NCBI GenBank assembly: GCA_035560235.1
Contig: DATMAG010000078.1
Coordinates: forward strand, 1 to 15,999
DNA from: DASRDU01 sp035560235
Lineage (GTDB): Bacteria; Acidobacteriota; Blastocatellia; RBC074
Length of the DNA: 15,999 nt
Reading direction: 5' to 3'
The notes under the pieces were generated by a model. It worked only from the letters and a program-made list of their open reading frames with translations, was not told the DNA's origin and made no database searches. Shown in pieces: positions 7,023-15,999 of the stretch. How positions within the stretch are numbered: position 1 is the first letter of the stretch; every line of letters begins with the position of its first letter. The position numbers were made by a program, and so were the translations under genes.

Positions 7023-7202
7023 GCAGGAATCATTCTCATCCTGAAATGTAAAAAGTTGTAAAAGCTCTGCTCGGAATGCGGCAGCAGAGGCGCGAAAAGG
7101 TCAGACCAGGGTAAGATACCGGAGCGCGGCTGCCCTTTGAGCCGGGCAATCACTTCATCAACCATCAATCCTGATTCAGGAATCAGAACGGCAGGAAGGA
7201 AC

Positions 7203-8708
<1,506 letters not shown>

Positions 8709-8736
8709 CGGCTGAACAAAGCTGAGTGAATAGATT

Positions 8737-8777
8737 TGTGGCGCGATTGAACTGTCAATCGCGCCACAGTTGTTTTG
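8737..8777 (+). terminator. Intrinsic terminator after Gfo/Idh gene
   Basis: A perfect 14-bp stem (8737-8750 with 8755-8768) closes the 4-nt loop ACTG and is followed by GTTGTTTTG on the plus strand. It lies between convergent genes. On the minus strand the trailing sequence is less T-rich, so it favours the plus direction but may also stop the DUF72 operon. Confidence 0.85.
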
Positions 8778-8781
8778 CCCT

Positions 8782-9612
8782 TCAGAACAGCCCGGGCTGC
8801 GCAATCAGCGCGTCAGGTTCGACTGTCGGCAGTCCGAGCAGCTTTTTGAACTGATTCACCGAAGCGGGCGAATGGCCCTGAAAATGATTATTGAAGTAGC
8901 CGTAAATCTGCCGCGTCTGCTGTTGCAGCTTTGCGAATGCCTCAGCCCAGGCTGCGAGTTCCTGATCGCGGTTGATCTGCACCCGCGAATAATCGGTCAG
9001 TTCACGCGGCCCGAGCCAGCGCACATACGCGAAATCAGCAATTGCCCACCGTTCAGCGCGTTCAATCAGCCGGAACATCACTTCGCGTGAAATCCATTTG
9101 CTGTCAACGAGCGCGAGCGCGACCTGATTTGATTTGAGCAGGTTCAGCAGCGGCTCGCCCGTTTCCCTGGTCAGCCACGCCCGGTCACGAAACTCAATCG
9201 CAAAGCGCAGATCGGCAGGCAGCAGCGGCAGAAACCTTTCGACCGCGCCGAATGAGCGCGGCGAAAAATCGGGCGGCAACTGAATCAGAATCAGCGCCAG
9301 TTTGTCGCCAAGCTGCCGCGCCCGCTCGCAGAACCGCTGCAACACATCTGCGCTGTCAGTCAGCCGGTTGTGATGCGTAATCTCCTGCGGCAGCTTGAGC
9401 GAATAAGTAAACCCTTCCGGCGCACGCGCTACCCACGATTTCACCGAAGCTTCAGACGGCACGGCATAAAAGGTCGAATCAATCTCGACCGTGTCAAAGG
9501 CCTTCACATACAGATCGAGAAAATCACCCGTCCGCGTCCCGCGCGGATAAAACGCCCCGACCCAGTCGTCATAATTCCAGCCCTGCGTCCCAATGTGAAT
9601 TTCACCCGCCAT
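8782..9612 (-). CDS. DUF72 (YecE-like) family protein
   Basis: The product is 276 residues with the TIM-barrel DUF72 pattern: IGTQGWNYDDW (7-17), FYP (21-23), TVEIDSTFYAVPS (41-53), FTYSLKLPQEITHH (68-81) and YGYFNNHFQGHSP near the end. The family is widespread and its biochemical role is not established. The start is the ATG at 9612, which places the conserved IHIGTQGW at the usual distance from the N-terminus. A TTG at 9630 would extend into the heptamer repeat and overlap the symporter gene. Only a GAG adjoins the ATG, so translation probably depends on coupling to the symporter, whose stop is 7 nt upstream. It is the last gene of the five-gene minus-strand run. Confidence 0.88.
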   Translation of the reverse strand: MAGEIHIGTQGWNYDDWVGAFYPRGTRTGDFLDLYVKAFDTVEIDSTFYAVPSEASVKSWVARAPEGFTYSLKLPQEITHHNRLTDSADVLQRFCERARQLGDKLALILIQLPPDFSPRSFGAVERFLPLLPADLRFAIEFRDRAWLTRETGEPLLNLLKSNQVALALVDSKWISREVMFRLIERAERWAIADFAYVRWLGPRELTDYSRVQINRDQELAAWAEAFAKLQQQTRQIYGYFNNHFQGHSPASVNQFKKLLGLPTVEPDALIAQPGLF

Positions 9613-9637
9613 CTCAATCTCAAATCTCAAATCTCAA
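9611..9637. repeat. ATCTCAA heptamer tandem repeat
   Basis: ATCTCAA occurs at 9611-9617, 9624-9630 and 9631-9637, with a 6-nt variant TCTCAA between the first two. On the minus strand it reads as repeated TTGAGAT. It covers the symporter stop codon, encodes that protein's last residues (RFEI) and touches the DUF72 start codon. It is a short low-complexity repeat of the type found scattered between genes of several environmental phyla. Confidence 0.8.
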
Positions 9638-11017
9638 ATTCGCAATCATCACTACCGCGCCCGCTCCAATGCCAGAAATCACCGGCGGCACGCCCCACAA
9701 ACCGAGATGCTGCGGGCTGAACAACCATATTGCAAACGTGACCGCGGTTGAGACGATCATCGTGATGAATGCGCTGCGCGCCGTGACCCGCGATGAATAA
9801 AGCCCTGCCACAAGCGGCAGCAGCAGCGCCGCCACGAGCAGTGTATAAAAGATCGTCAGCGCCGACAGCACATCCGGCAGCAGAATGCCGAGCAGCGCGC
9901 CCAGCGCCCCGCAAATCACCGCCGTTTCGCGCGCCACCTGCGTCAGTTGTTCGTCGCTCGCTTTGGGGCGAATGAAGGTCTGATATAAATCGCGGCTGAG
10001 CGAAGTCGTCAGCATAAACAACACCGCGTCCGCCGTGCTGATTTCGGCGGCGAAGATTGCGCCGAGCAGCAGCCCGCCCAGCCACACCGGCAGAACTTTT
10101 GTCAGCAGCGTCGGCAGCGCCAGTTCAGAATTGGCCAGCGCCGGGAAATGTTCACGCGCCATCATCCCCATCAATGCCGGAACGATGGCGAACGCGAGCA
10201 GCCCGATGGCATTGAGTCCGACGCCGATTTTCACAGCCCGTTCATCGCGCGCGCCAAAGACCTTTTGCAGCAGCCCCGGCGAAATCACGAACGACGGAGC
10301 CAGAATCGCCAGCACCTGTAAAATCCGCGCTGCGCCAATGCCGGTCAGCTTGTGATAAGGATCAGCGCTTTGCGGGCAGATGTAACACGCATCAGCCGCC
10401 GCTGATGGATGAGGCAGGTAATAAAGCAGCCAGACAATCGCCAGCCCGAAGCCGACAATCTTGATGATGAGTTGCAGCGCATTAACCCGCGCCGCGCCCT
10501 GCAAACCGCCAAGTGAAAAATAGCTTGTCGTAATCGCCGCGCCAATCAGACAGCCAGCGGCTTTATCAATCCCGAAGATGACATCCAGAATCCACGCCAG
10601 CGCGATCAGTTGTCCCGCCAGAATCGCGAGCGAGCCGAACCACAGCAGCAGCGCCACCAGCCCGCGCACGCTGCGACTGTAGCGAAACTCCAGATAATCA
10701 CCGACCGTGTAAAGATTGTGCGCGTGCGCCACCCGCCAGATTTTCGGCCCGACCGTGAAGGCCAGAATCAGAGAACCGATCCCCGCCGACCCGACCCACC
10801 ACCACGCCGACAGCCCGTCACGATAACCGAATCCGGCGGCCCCGACCGTCGAACCCGCGCCGATATTGGCCGCAAGCAGTGTCGAGAAGATCAGCCCCAC
10901 GCCAAGCCCGCGCCCCGCGACAAAGAATTCGCTCGACTGCTTCACCCGGCGCGAAACAAAGATGCCGTAACCGATCATCAGAGCCGCATATGTGATCAGA
11001 ATAATCAGCCACGTCAT
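9620..11017 (-). CDS. Sodium:solute symporter family transporter
   Basis: The product is 465 residues with about 12-13 hydrophobic segments and the LeuT-like SSS pattern. An N-terminal SRRVKQSSEFFVAGR (22-36) loop follows TM1; LLAANIGAGSTVG (47-59) marks the second core helix; AAEISTADAVLFMLTTSLSRD (323-343) is the segment that carries sodium-site hydroxyl residues in this family. A CYIC pair (C211, C214) sits in a loop after LPHPSAAADA and is unusual. The solute cannot be read; organic acids, sugars and sialic acid are all transported by relatives. Its ATG overlaps the hydrolase stop by 4 nt (11014-11017), so the two are translationally coupled. The last residues, RFEI, come from a tandem repeat, so the natural C-terminus may have been altered. 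Confidence 0.93.
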   Translation of the reverse strand: MTWLIILITYAALMIGYGIFVSRRVKQSSEFFVAGRGLGVGLIFSTLLAANIGAGSTVGAAGFGYRDGLSAWWWVGSAGIGSLILAFTVGPKIWRVAHAHNLYTVGDYLEFRYSRSVRGLVALLLWFGSLAILAGQLIALAWILDVIFGIDKAAGCLIGAAITTSYFSLGGLQGAARVNALQLIIKIVGFGLAIVWLLYYLPHPSAAADACYICPQSADPYHKLTGIGAARILQVLAILAPSFVISPGLLQKVFGARDERAVKIGVGLNAIGLLAFAIVPALMGMMAREHFPALANSELALPTLLTKVLPVWLGGLLLGAIFAAEISTADAVLFMLTTSLSRDLYQTFIRPKASDEQLTQVARETAVICGALGALLGILLPDVLSALTIFYTLLVAALLLPLVAGLYSSRVTARSAFITMIVSTAVTFAIWLFSPQHLGLWGVPPVISGIGAGAVVMIANLRFEI

Positions 11018-13020
11018 TTCGTTGCGTAATCCCAGTGTTCGCCCGCGCGCCCGATGACCGCAGGCAAATCCTCCGCGAGCAGGTATCCATCCTTTACCAG
11101 CTTCAGCGCAGCTTCGGCGACGAGGCCGAGGTAATGCGCCCGGTTGAGGTAACGCTCTTCGCGCGACAAGCGCGCGTCGCCCGTGCGTTCGCGTTCGGCT
11201 TTTGTCCTTGCGAACGGCAGATATGAACCGGCGAAATCCACAAGCTGTTCAGGCGCGCCAGTGCGCGGATCACGCGGATTCCAGCCTGTATAAGTTGCGA
11301 GCGGCACCGCGACTTCAGGCATTCTGATGCCGCCCAGGTCAATGCCGTCGCGGTCAACCTGTGGAACCATAACCGGAAAAGCTTTGCCGATGCGCGGCGG
11401 TTCATTTGTGATGATGCCTTTCGTGCGCCACTCCGGGCCGTAATCAATGCGCCACGTTTCGCGCAAAGTCTGCGGCAGTTTCACGCCCGGAATCTGCGGA
11501 AAATTCACCGCTGAAGGCATCACCAGCGTCCCGTCAGCAATGCGCGCATACTGACTCGGCGGCGGCGTTTTGTTCTCTTTCGCCCACGCATCAAGCGCGA
11601 GCAGCAGGGCGCGCATTGACCACGAATAATCAACCGGACTCGTCGGATGCTGCGTCTGATTCTTTACAGGCGGAAACGGCCCCGGCCCGTGCTGCCCGCC
11701 GACGAAGTAATAGATCCGCACGTTGTCCGGAAGCGGCGCGTCTGCTTTGCCGTCAATCGTCGTGTGAATCAGCGAAGCGGCGCGGCCCCTGTATTCATAG
11801 CTCGAAAACGTGTAGAAGATTTTCGGCATTACCCGCAGCTTCGCCGTCACCGTCAGCAGCCCGTCAGTCTCGCCCGTTTCAGGATCGGTCTGTTCGAGAT
11901 CAGTAAACGGGAAAATGTCGGTCGGATAAAAGAAGGTCGAGAAAGGCGAGCCGTCACGCGAAGGTTCAGCAAAGCGATGATTGAAGCTGCCCCGGCCCGC
12001 GCCCGCGACGTGCGCGTCAATGCCATCAAACACCTGCCGGTCTTTCTCATCGGCATTGAAGCCCTGATAAAGAAAGTGGCGCAGAAACCGGCCCGACTGT
12101 GAAATGCCGAAACCGAGCGCGCGCCTGACTGAAACCACATCATTACGTTCGTACTTGAAGTGTGAAACCAGGTCGCGCACTGCCGCCAGTCCGAGGCCGA
12201 CAACGTGCGGATTCTGCGTGCGGTAAACGACTTCGTAAATCCGGCCCGGCTCGAAACCACTTTTCAGATAAATGAAATTCGGATCAGTCGTAACCTTGCC
12301 ATTAACGAGCCGCCCGAACTGCCATTCGCTGCGCGGGATCAGTTGTCGTTCGCCGGTCACTGAATCGCGCACCGTCAGTCTGTATTCAGCGTTGTTCAGG
12401 TCAATCGCCGGTTGCGCCTTCTGTCCGCGATGACCGAGCGACACGTCATGGACTTTTGCCGGAAAGACGAAATCAGAGCGCACCCAGCCGGTCATCACTT
12501 TGCCATTGTCAGTTGCGACGGGCGCATAGAGCCGCAGCAGGTTTGCCGCATCCGGCACATCGAACTGCCACCCGACCCAGACGAGCGTGAAGCCCTGCCG
12601 CATCAGAAAGCCGTCGCCATACTCAGCCTCAGGCGCAGCCCCGCCGCCGCGCGCGTGATTGAAGAACCGCACCATTCCGCGCCCGCCGCGATTCGGGATT
12701 TCAAGGAGCGCCGCGCCGTTGCCGCGAGCGAGGTCTTTCGGCCTGAGGATGTAAAGATCAGCCGAAAACTCAACCAGTCCCGCCGCGTTGCGCGGAGCGC
12801 GGTCGAGATCAGTGATCACTTTGTTGCGCGGATTGTTCGGATCAACGGCGAAATAAACCTTGCCCGTGAGCCTTTCGTAAGCTCCGGCCAGTCCGAACTC
12901 TTTGCCATTAAGGACGTCAGCGCGGGAAGTGATTTCAATGCGGGTAACGTGCGCCTGCAGGGTGATAGTCAGCAGAATGAGAAAGGCCGCAACGGCAGGC
13001 AGCCGACAGTGACGGGGCAT
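11014..13020 (-). CDS. Secreted alpha/beta hydrolase domain protein
   Basis: The product is 668 residues with a signal peptide (hydrophobic residues about 9-22, cleavage near LQA). It looks like the large alpha/beta hydrolase family typified by Pfam Abhydrolase_10. The nucleophile motif is GISQSGRFLRHF (305-316), with S307 as candidate nucleophile in a GxSQSG context, and H444 in FVGGQHGPG (440-448) as candidate catalytic histidine. The N-terminal part (about 25-280) is beta-rich. It probably cleaves an ester or amide outside the cytoplasm; substrate is unknown. The start at 13020 follows a strong AGGAAAGGA. The gene lies 17 bp after a Uma2 gene and overlaps the symporter start by 4 nt, which suggests that its product is what the symporter imports. 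Confidence 0.88.
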   Translation of the reverse strand: MPRHCRLPAVAAFLILLTITLQAHVTRIEITSRADVLNGKEFGLAGAYERLTGKVYFAVDPNNPRNKVITDLDRAPRNAAGLVEFSADLYILRPKDLARGNGAALLEIPNRGGRGMVRFFNHARGGGAAPEAEYGDGFLMRQGFTLVWVGWQFDVPDAANLLRLYAPVATDNGKVMTGWVRSDFVFPAKVHDVSLGHRGQKAQPAIDLNNAEYRLTVRDSVTGERQLIPRSEWQFGRLVNGKVTTDPNFIYLKSGFEPGRIYEVVYRTQNPHVVGLGLAAVRDLVSHFKYERNDVVSVRRALGFGISQSGRFLRHFLYQGFNADEKDRQVFDGIDAHVAGAGRGSFNHRFAEPSRDGSPFSTFFYPTDIFPFTDLEQTDPETGETDGLLTVTAKLRVMPKIFYTFSSYEYRGRAASLIHTTIDGKADAPLPDNVRIYYFVGGQHGPGPFPPVKNQTQHPTSPVDYSWSMRALLLALDAWAKENKTPPPSQYARIADGTLVMPSAVNFPQIPGVKLPQTLRETWRIDYGPEWRTKGIITNEPPRIGKAFPVMVPQVDRDGIDLGGIRMPEVAVPLATYTGWNPRDPRTGAPEQLVDFAGSYLPFARTKAERERTGDARLSREERYLNRAHYLGLVAEAALKLVKDGYLLAEDLPAVIGRAGEHWDYATK

Positions 13021-13037
13021 ATTATTCCTTTCCTGTT

Positions 13038-13646
13038 TCAGTTCCAGATTCGATCAGGCGGCAGCAGGAAGCCAGGCAGTTCAGGATCGCCGCTCACCGT
13101 CGAGGGATGATCGAGACATTCAACGGCGCTGTTCGGGCGATAAATCCAGACCTTCTTTTCCTGCGGGTCAATCAGCCAGCCGAGTTGTGCGCCGTTTTCG
13201 ATGTACTCTTCCAGTTTGTCCTGAAGTGGCCGCAGGCGGTCGGTGCGGGAACGAAGTTCAATGACAAAATCGGGACACAGTGGCGGAAACTTTTCACGTT
13301 CTTCAGCGGTCAGTGCTTCCCAGCGTTCGCGCCGCACCCAGGCGACATCCGGCGAGCGGTCAGCGCCGTTCGGCAAACGAAAGACGGTGGATGAGTCGAA
13401 ACCAGGCCCGGCGCCGTCTTTTTCTACCCAGTTCCCAAAATGGACGGTCAGTTTGAAATTGCTGTGTCCGGTTTCTCCTCCTGTTGGCGGCAGAATGATC
13501 AGGTCTCCTTCGCTGCTGCGTTCGATGCGCAGATCAGGGTGCTTCTGACAGAACTCATAAAATTCGTCATCAGTCATCCGCTGCACGACCGGGCCGAGGT
13601 GCAGCACCAGAGCATCCGGCGCGATGTAGTCGAGTGTCTGATTCAT
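13038..13646 (-). CDS. Uma2 family putative nuclease (a)
   Basis: The product is 202 residues of the Uma2 (DUF820) family, a PD-(D/E)XK-type fold. Visible landmarks are MTDDEFYEFCQKHPDLRIE (24-42), RSPDVAWVRRERW (97-109, D100), CPDFVIELRS (124-133, E130) and DKLEEYIENGAQLGWLIDP (143-161), which ends the core. GGAG lies 8 nt before the ATG. Uma2 genes are often multicopy and have no settled biological role; nuclease activity is inferred from the fold. It follows a second, clearly divergent Uma2 gene by 15 bp and precedes the hydrolase by 17 bp. Confidence 0.9.
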   Translation of the reverse strand: MNQTLDYIAPDALVLHLGPVVQRMTDDEFYEFCQKHPDLRIERSSEGDLIILPPTGGETGHSNFKLTVHFGNWVEKDGAGPGFDSSTVFRLPNGADRSPDVAWVRRERWEALTAEEREKFPPLCPDFVIELRSRTDRLRPLQDKLEEYIENGAQLGWLIDPQEKKVWIYRPNSAVECLDHPSTVSGDPELPGFLLPPDRIWN

Positions 13647-13661
13647 CAGCGTTTCTCCGGG

Positions 13662-14291
13662 TTATTTCTCAATGTCGCCAAACCGTTCGCGGTAACGCGC
13701 CAGTTCTTCGGCCATCTCACGCGGGTCGGGCAGAAACTTCTGTGTGCCGGGATCAAACAGCCGCAGCGTTTCGCCCGTGTCCACCAGTTCCAGATTCAGC
13801 ACTTCACTGCGCAGGCGGCGCTCCTGAGCTTCGAGCGCGGTGTACTGACCATTTTCCAGCCGGTAACCGACGAGCGACTCTTCAAGGTAATCGTACTCAG
13901 GATCAAAGATGAAATACTCCTGCACGCCGAGCTGTTCATAAAGCCGCCACTTTTCCTGCAAATCCTCGCGCCAGGTCTGCCGCGAAGTCAGTTCAATGAT
14001 GAACTGCGGCATTACGCCCTCTTCCCAGAGCTTGTAAATTCGCCGCTGACCCTTCGGCACTCCGCGCACCACAAAGACATCAGGCGCGACACGCTTTTTC
14101 GGATTGCCTTCGACGTAATAGATCAGCAGGTTGCCGGAAACATAAACGTCAGGCTGATCACGAAAGTAATTGTCCAGCGTGACGCGCAGGTCAATCAGTA
14201 ACTGGGCGTGAAAGTCAGTTTCGGCCATCGGTTTTCCGTCCCTTTCAGGATAGATTGTCGGCAGGGCCTGCAGAGGATTACGCATGCTCAT
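13662..14291 (-). CDS. Uma2 family putative nuclease (b)
   Basis: The product is 209 residues. The Uma2 core shows RVAPDVFVVRGVPK (67-80, D71), PQFIIELTSRQTWREDLQEK (95-114, E100, K114) and YEQLGVQEYFIFDPEYDYL (118-136). It differs strongly from its neighbour, so it is not a recent duplication. A C-terminal extension (about 170-209) is charged and helical. AGGTGA precedes the ATG at 14291; a second ATG two codons in (14285) is possible. It is the first gene of the five-gene minus-strand run, so its upstream region should hold the operon promoter, but no convincing hexamers were seen there. Confidence 0.9.
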   Translation of the reverse strand: MSMRNPLQALPTIYPERDGKPMAETDFHAQLLIDLRVTLDNYFRDQPDVYVSGNLLIYYVEGNPKKRVAPDVFVVRGVPKGQRRIYKLWEEGVMPQFIIELTSRQTWREDLQEKWRLYEQLGVQEYFIFDPEYDYLEESLVGYRLENGQYTALEAQERRLRSEVLNLELVDTGETLRLFDPGTQKFLPDPREMAEELARYRERFGDIEK

Positions 14292-14424
14292 AACTCACCT
14301 CGCTGTTACAGAACACATTCCGCCTTGTCTGCTGAAGCATAAAGAGAGGAGCCGACAGAGCGCAAGCATCAGCACATCAGACGCGGCTTAAATCAGGCCG
14401 TGAAAGCCTGGGACAGGGAAATCC

Positions 14425-14500
14425 ACCACAGAGGACGCAGAGGAGCACAGAGGTGACATTAACTCTGCTTTCCTCTGTGAACCTCTGTGGCCTCTGTGGT
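14425..14500. repeat. CACAGAGG-type hairpin repeat
   Basis: The left arm (14425-14453) holds three words, CACAGAGG, CGCAGAGG and CACAGAGG, with a 9-10 nt period. The right arm (14472-14500) is its near-perfect reverse complement, with CCTCTGTG words. The arms are 29 nt each around an 18-nt loop. It lies between the 5' end of the Uma2 operon and the 3' end of ctaA, so it could end the region between the two transcripts. It shares its construction, but not its core word, with the hairpin at 1638-1795. Confidence 0.85.
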
Positions 14501-14547
14501 AAATCAGCGTGCCATTGTGGTGTGTCTCGACTTAATCCCTGCTGCCT

Positions 14548-15624
14548 TCACGCCGCAGCCAGCCGGTGATTCAGAAAGACCGCGACCGCAAACATCATCA
14601 GCGCGACGGCCTGATGAAACAATGCCAGCGAAACCGGAACACCGAGCAGCACGACGCTGACGCCGACAGCAATCTGAATGCACACAAGCAGCGCGAGCGT
14701 CAGCGCGCCGCGCCGAATATTCTGTGACTGACTGCGCCGCGCGGCCCGCAGGTAAACCACGAGCGCCATAATCAGCACGGCAAAGGCAAACCAGCGATGA
14801 ATGAAATGCACCGTGACCGGCGATTCAACCGGATTGAGCCACCAGGGACTGAGCACGCCAAGCAGCGAAGCCGGAACGATTGAGCCGAACATCAGCGGCC
14901 AGGTGTTGGTGACGCCTCCGGCCTTGAGTCCCGCCACGAGCGCGCCATACGTGATCTGCATCAGCAGAATGATGAGCAGCATCACGCCCGCCGCCGATAA
15001 CCTGCGGCCCGGCTCCCCGTACACGTGACTGAGCGCGAGCCACAGCGTCAGGCCGAGCAGCAGCAGCGCCATCAGCAGATGAATCGCCAGACGGTAATGA
15101 CTGACATGCGGGCGATCAACCAGTCCGCTTGCGACCATGTACCAGCCCAGAAAGCCCTGAAACCCGAACAGCGCCGCAATGCTCAGATAAACCGCCGACC
15201 TGCGCCACGGAATGATGCCCCGGAGCAGAAAGAACGCAAGCGGCACCACGACCACCAGCCCCGCCAGCCTGCCAATCAGGCGGTGAATGTATTCGAGATA
15301 AAAGATGCTCTTGTATTCAGCCAGCGTCATCGTCGCGTTCACCAGCCGGAATTCAGGCGACTGCTGATAGCGGGCAAACTGCTCCTGCCACGCCGTTTCA
15401 CCGAGCGGCGGCAGAATGCCGGTGATGACTTTCCATTCAGTAATCGAAAGCCCTGAGCGCGTCAGGCGCACCCAGCCACCGACAATGACCATCAGCGCGA
15501 CGAGCGCACAGACGGTAAAGAGCCAGACTGTCACAGCCCGGCTGCGATTGAAATCGCGTGCGCCCGTATTGGTGCGCGCTGCTGCATCGAGCTTTGCTGA
15601 AAGCTCAGAGTTGATCGTTCTCAT
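14548..15624 (-). CDS. ctaA: Heme A synthase (COX15/CtaA)
   Basis: CtaA oxidises the C8 methyl of heme O to give heme A for aa3-type cytochrome oxidases, in the inner membrane. The product is 358 residues with about eight transmembrane helices. It has VGGWVRLTRSGLSITEWK (48-65), EYIHRLIGR (111-119, H114), HVSHYRLAIH (173-182), HFIHRW (273-278) and LFHQAVAL (336-343, H337), which supply the paired heme-ligand histidines. It lacks the loop cysteine pair seen in Bacillus subtilis CtaA and is closer to the mitochondrial/alphaproteobacterial type. The ATG at 15624 is chosen for AGGAAG six bases upstream; a GTG at 15663 would add 13 residues. No oxidase subunit gene is adjacent. The end repeat begins 93 bp upstream of the start. 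Confidence 0.93.
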   Translation of the reverse strand: MRTINSELSAKLDAAARTNTGARDFNRSRAVTVWLFTVCALVALMVIVGGWVRLTRSGLSITEWKVITGILPPLGETAWQEQFARYQQSPEFRLVNATMTLAEYKSIFYLEYIHRLIGRLAGLVVVVPLAFFLLRGIIPWRRSAVYLSIAALFGFQGFLGWYMVASGLVDRPHVSHYRLAIHLLMALLLLGLTLWLALSHVYGEPGRRLSAAGVMLLIILLMQITYGALVAGLKAGGVTNTWPLMFGSIVPASLLGVLSPWWLNPVESPVTVHFIHRWFAFAVLIMALVVYLRAARRSQSQNIRRGALTLALLVCIQIAVGVSVVLLGVPVSLALFHQAVALMMFAVAVFLNHRLAAA

Positions 15625-15717
15625 TTGAATCTTCCTGATTGTGGCGCTGCAGGGCTGGAACACCGCGCAAGGCAGCTTATCACAGATCGCTCAGGGCGGG
15701 CAGACTGGCAATGCCAT

Positions 15718-15999
15718 TCTCCGTTGCGGAAAGGTTCGACTTATGCGGATTGTGCGACTTCAAGCCTGACAAAATCGGTGAACAAGATGCCACGGCCTCG
15801 CGCCGTGGAGTGTCACGTTGCCTGCTGCTGTCGCCGCTGGCGCTGGCCGATGCCACGCACCTTGTCCCGTCGAGGCTCACGCTGGCCGCTCCTCAAGCCA
15901 GAAGCGTGAACCTTCACGGGACAAGCCCGTGGCATCCCGGAAAGGTGGGCGCTGGTGTAGCGACGAGCGTGAACCTCCGCGGGACAAGCCCGTGGCCTC
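15718..15999. repeat. Palindromic intergenic repeat element, copy 2 (cut by window end)
   Basis: These 282 bases match positions 1-282 except at 15785 (A for G) and 15859 (A for G). The left terminal repeat CTCCGTTGCGGAAAG is present at 15719-15733; the right one would lie about 10-25 bases past the window end. All four internal units are present. Left of the repeat is the ctaA promoter region, unlike any sequence near copy 1, so the boundary near 15718 is the true left edge of the element. Confidence 0.85.

Noticed and set aside
7065..7089. CTCTGCT/AGCAGAG inverted repeat after the LysR gene
   Set aside because: The loop is 11 nt and no T-run follows; it may be chance, and neither terminator nor operator function is supported.
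12412..13110. 232-residue plus-strand frame
   Set aside because: It is antisense to the hydrolase N-terminal half and part of the Uma2 gene, with no domain pattern.
13440..14201. 253-residue plus-strand frame
   Set aside because: It is antisense to the two Uma2 genes, which have clear family motifs and good ribosome sites.

Overview
The window reads as bacterial chromosome of about 60% GC, densely coded. The gene mix is a Tat-exported Gfo/Idh/MocA protein, a BNR/sialidase-fold secreted protein, tandem Uma2 genes, a DUF433/DUF5615 module and a DUF3500 protein. Together with palindromic intergenic repeats, this is most like Acidobacteriota (perhaps Blastocatellia-like). That assignment is inference from gene families; no rRNA or tRNA gene is present to fix it.

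Layout. Positions 1-307 hold a palindrome-rich non-coding repeat with terminal inverted repeats. A second copy (280 of 282 compared bases identical) starts at 15718 and runs off the right edge, so both window ends lie in the same repeat. Plus strand, left: a secreted DUF3500 protein (437-1624), a 9-nt-periodic hairpin repeat (1638-1795), a secreted BNR/Asp-box propeller protein (1816-3087) and a DUF433/DUF5615 putative toxin-antitoxin pair (3183-3838). Minus strand: murQ (MurNAc-6-P etherase) preceded by a BadF/BcrA-type sugar kinase (3953-5918). Diverging from the kinase on the plus strand is a LysR regulator (6135-7022), followed by a Tat-exported Gfo/Idh/MocA oxidoreductase (7203-8708) that ends in a strong hairpin terminator. 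Minus strand, right: a tightly packed five-gene run read leftwards from 14291 to 8782 (Uma2, Uma2, secreted alpha/beta hydrolase, sodium:solute symporter, DUF72). Beyond a second hairpin repeat (14425-14500) lies ctaA, heme A synthase (14548-15624).

How the genes may work together. The kinase and MurQ make a plausible amino-sugar recycling pair: the kinase phosphorylates MurNAc and/or GlcNAc, and MurQ converts MurNAc-6-P to GlcNAc-6-P and D-lactate. The divergent LysR gene is a natural candidate regulator. The hydrolase and symporter overlap by four bases and probably act as a hydrolyse-then-import pair. No single undescribed defence or mobile system is evident. The least explained items are the end repeat, the two 9-nt-periodic hairpins, the sialidase-like protein without the usual sialidase FRIP arginine motif, and the heptamer repeat at the symporter/DUF72 junction.
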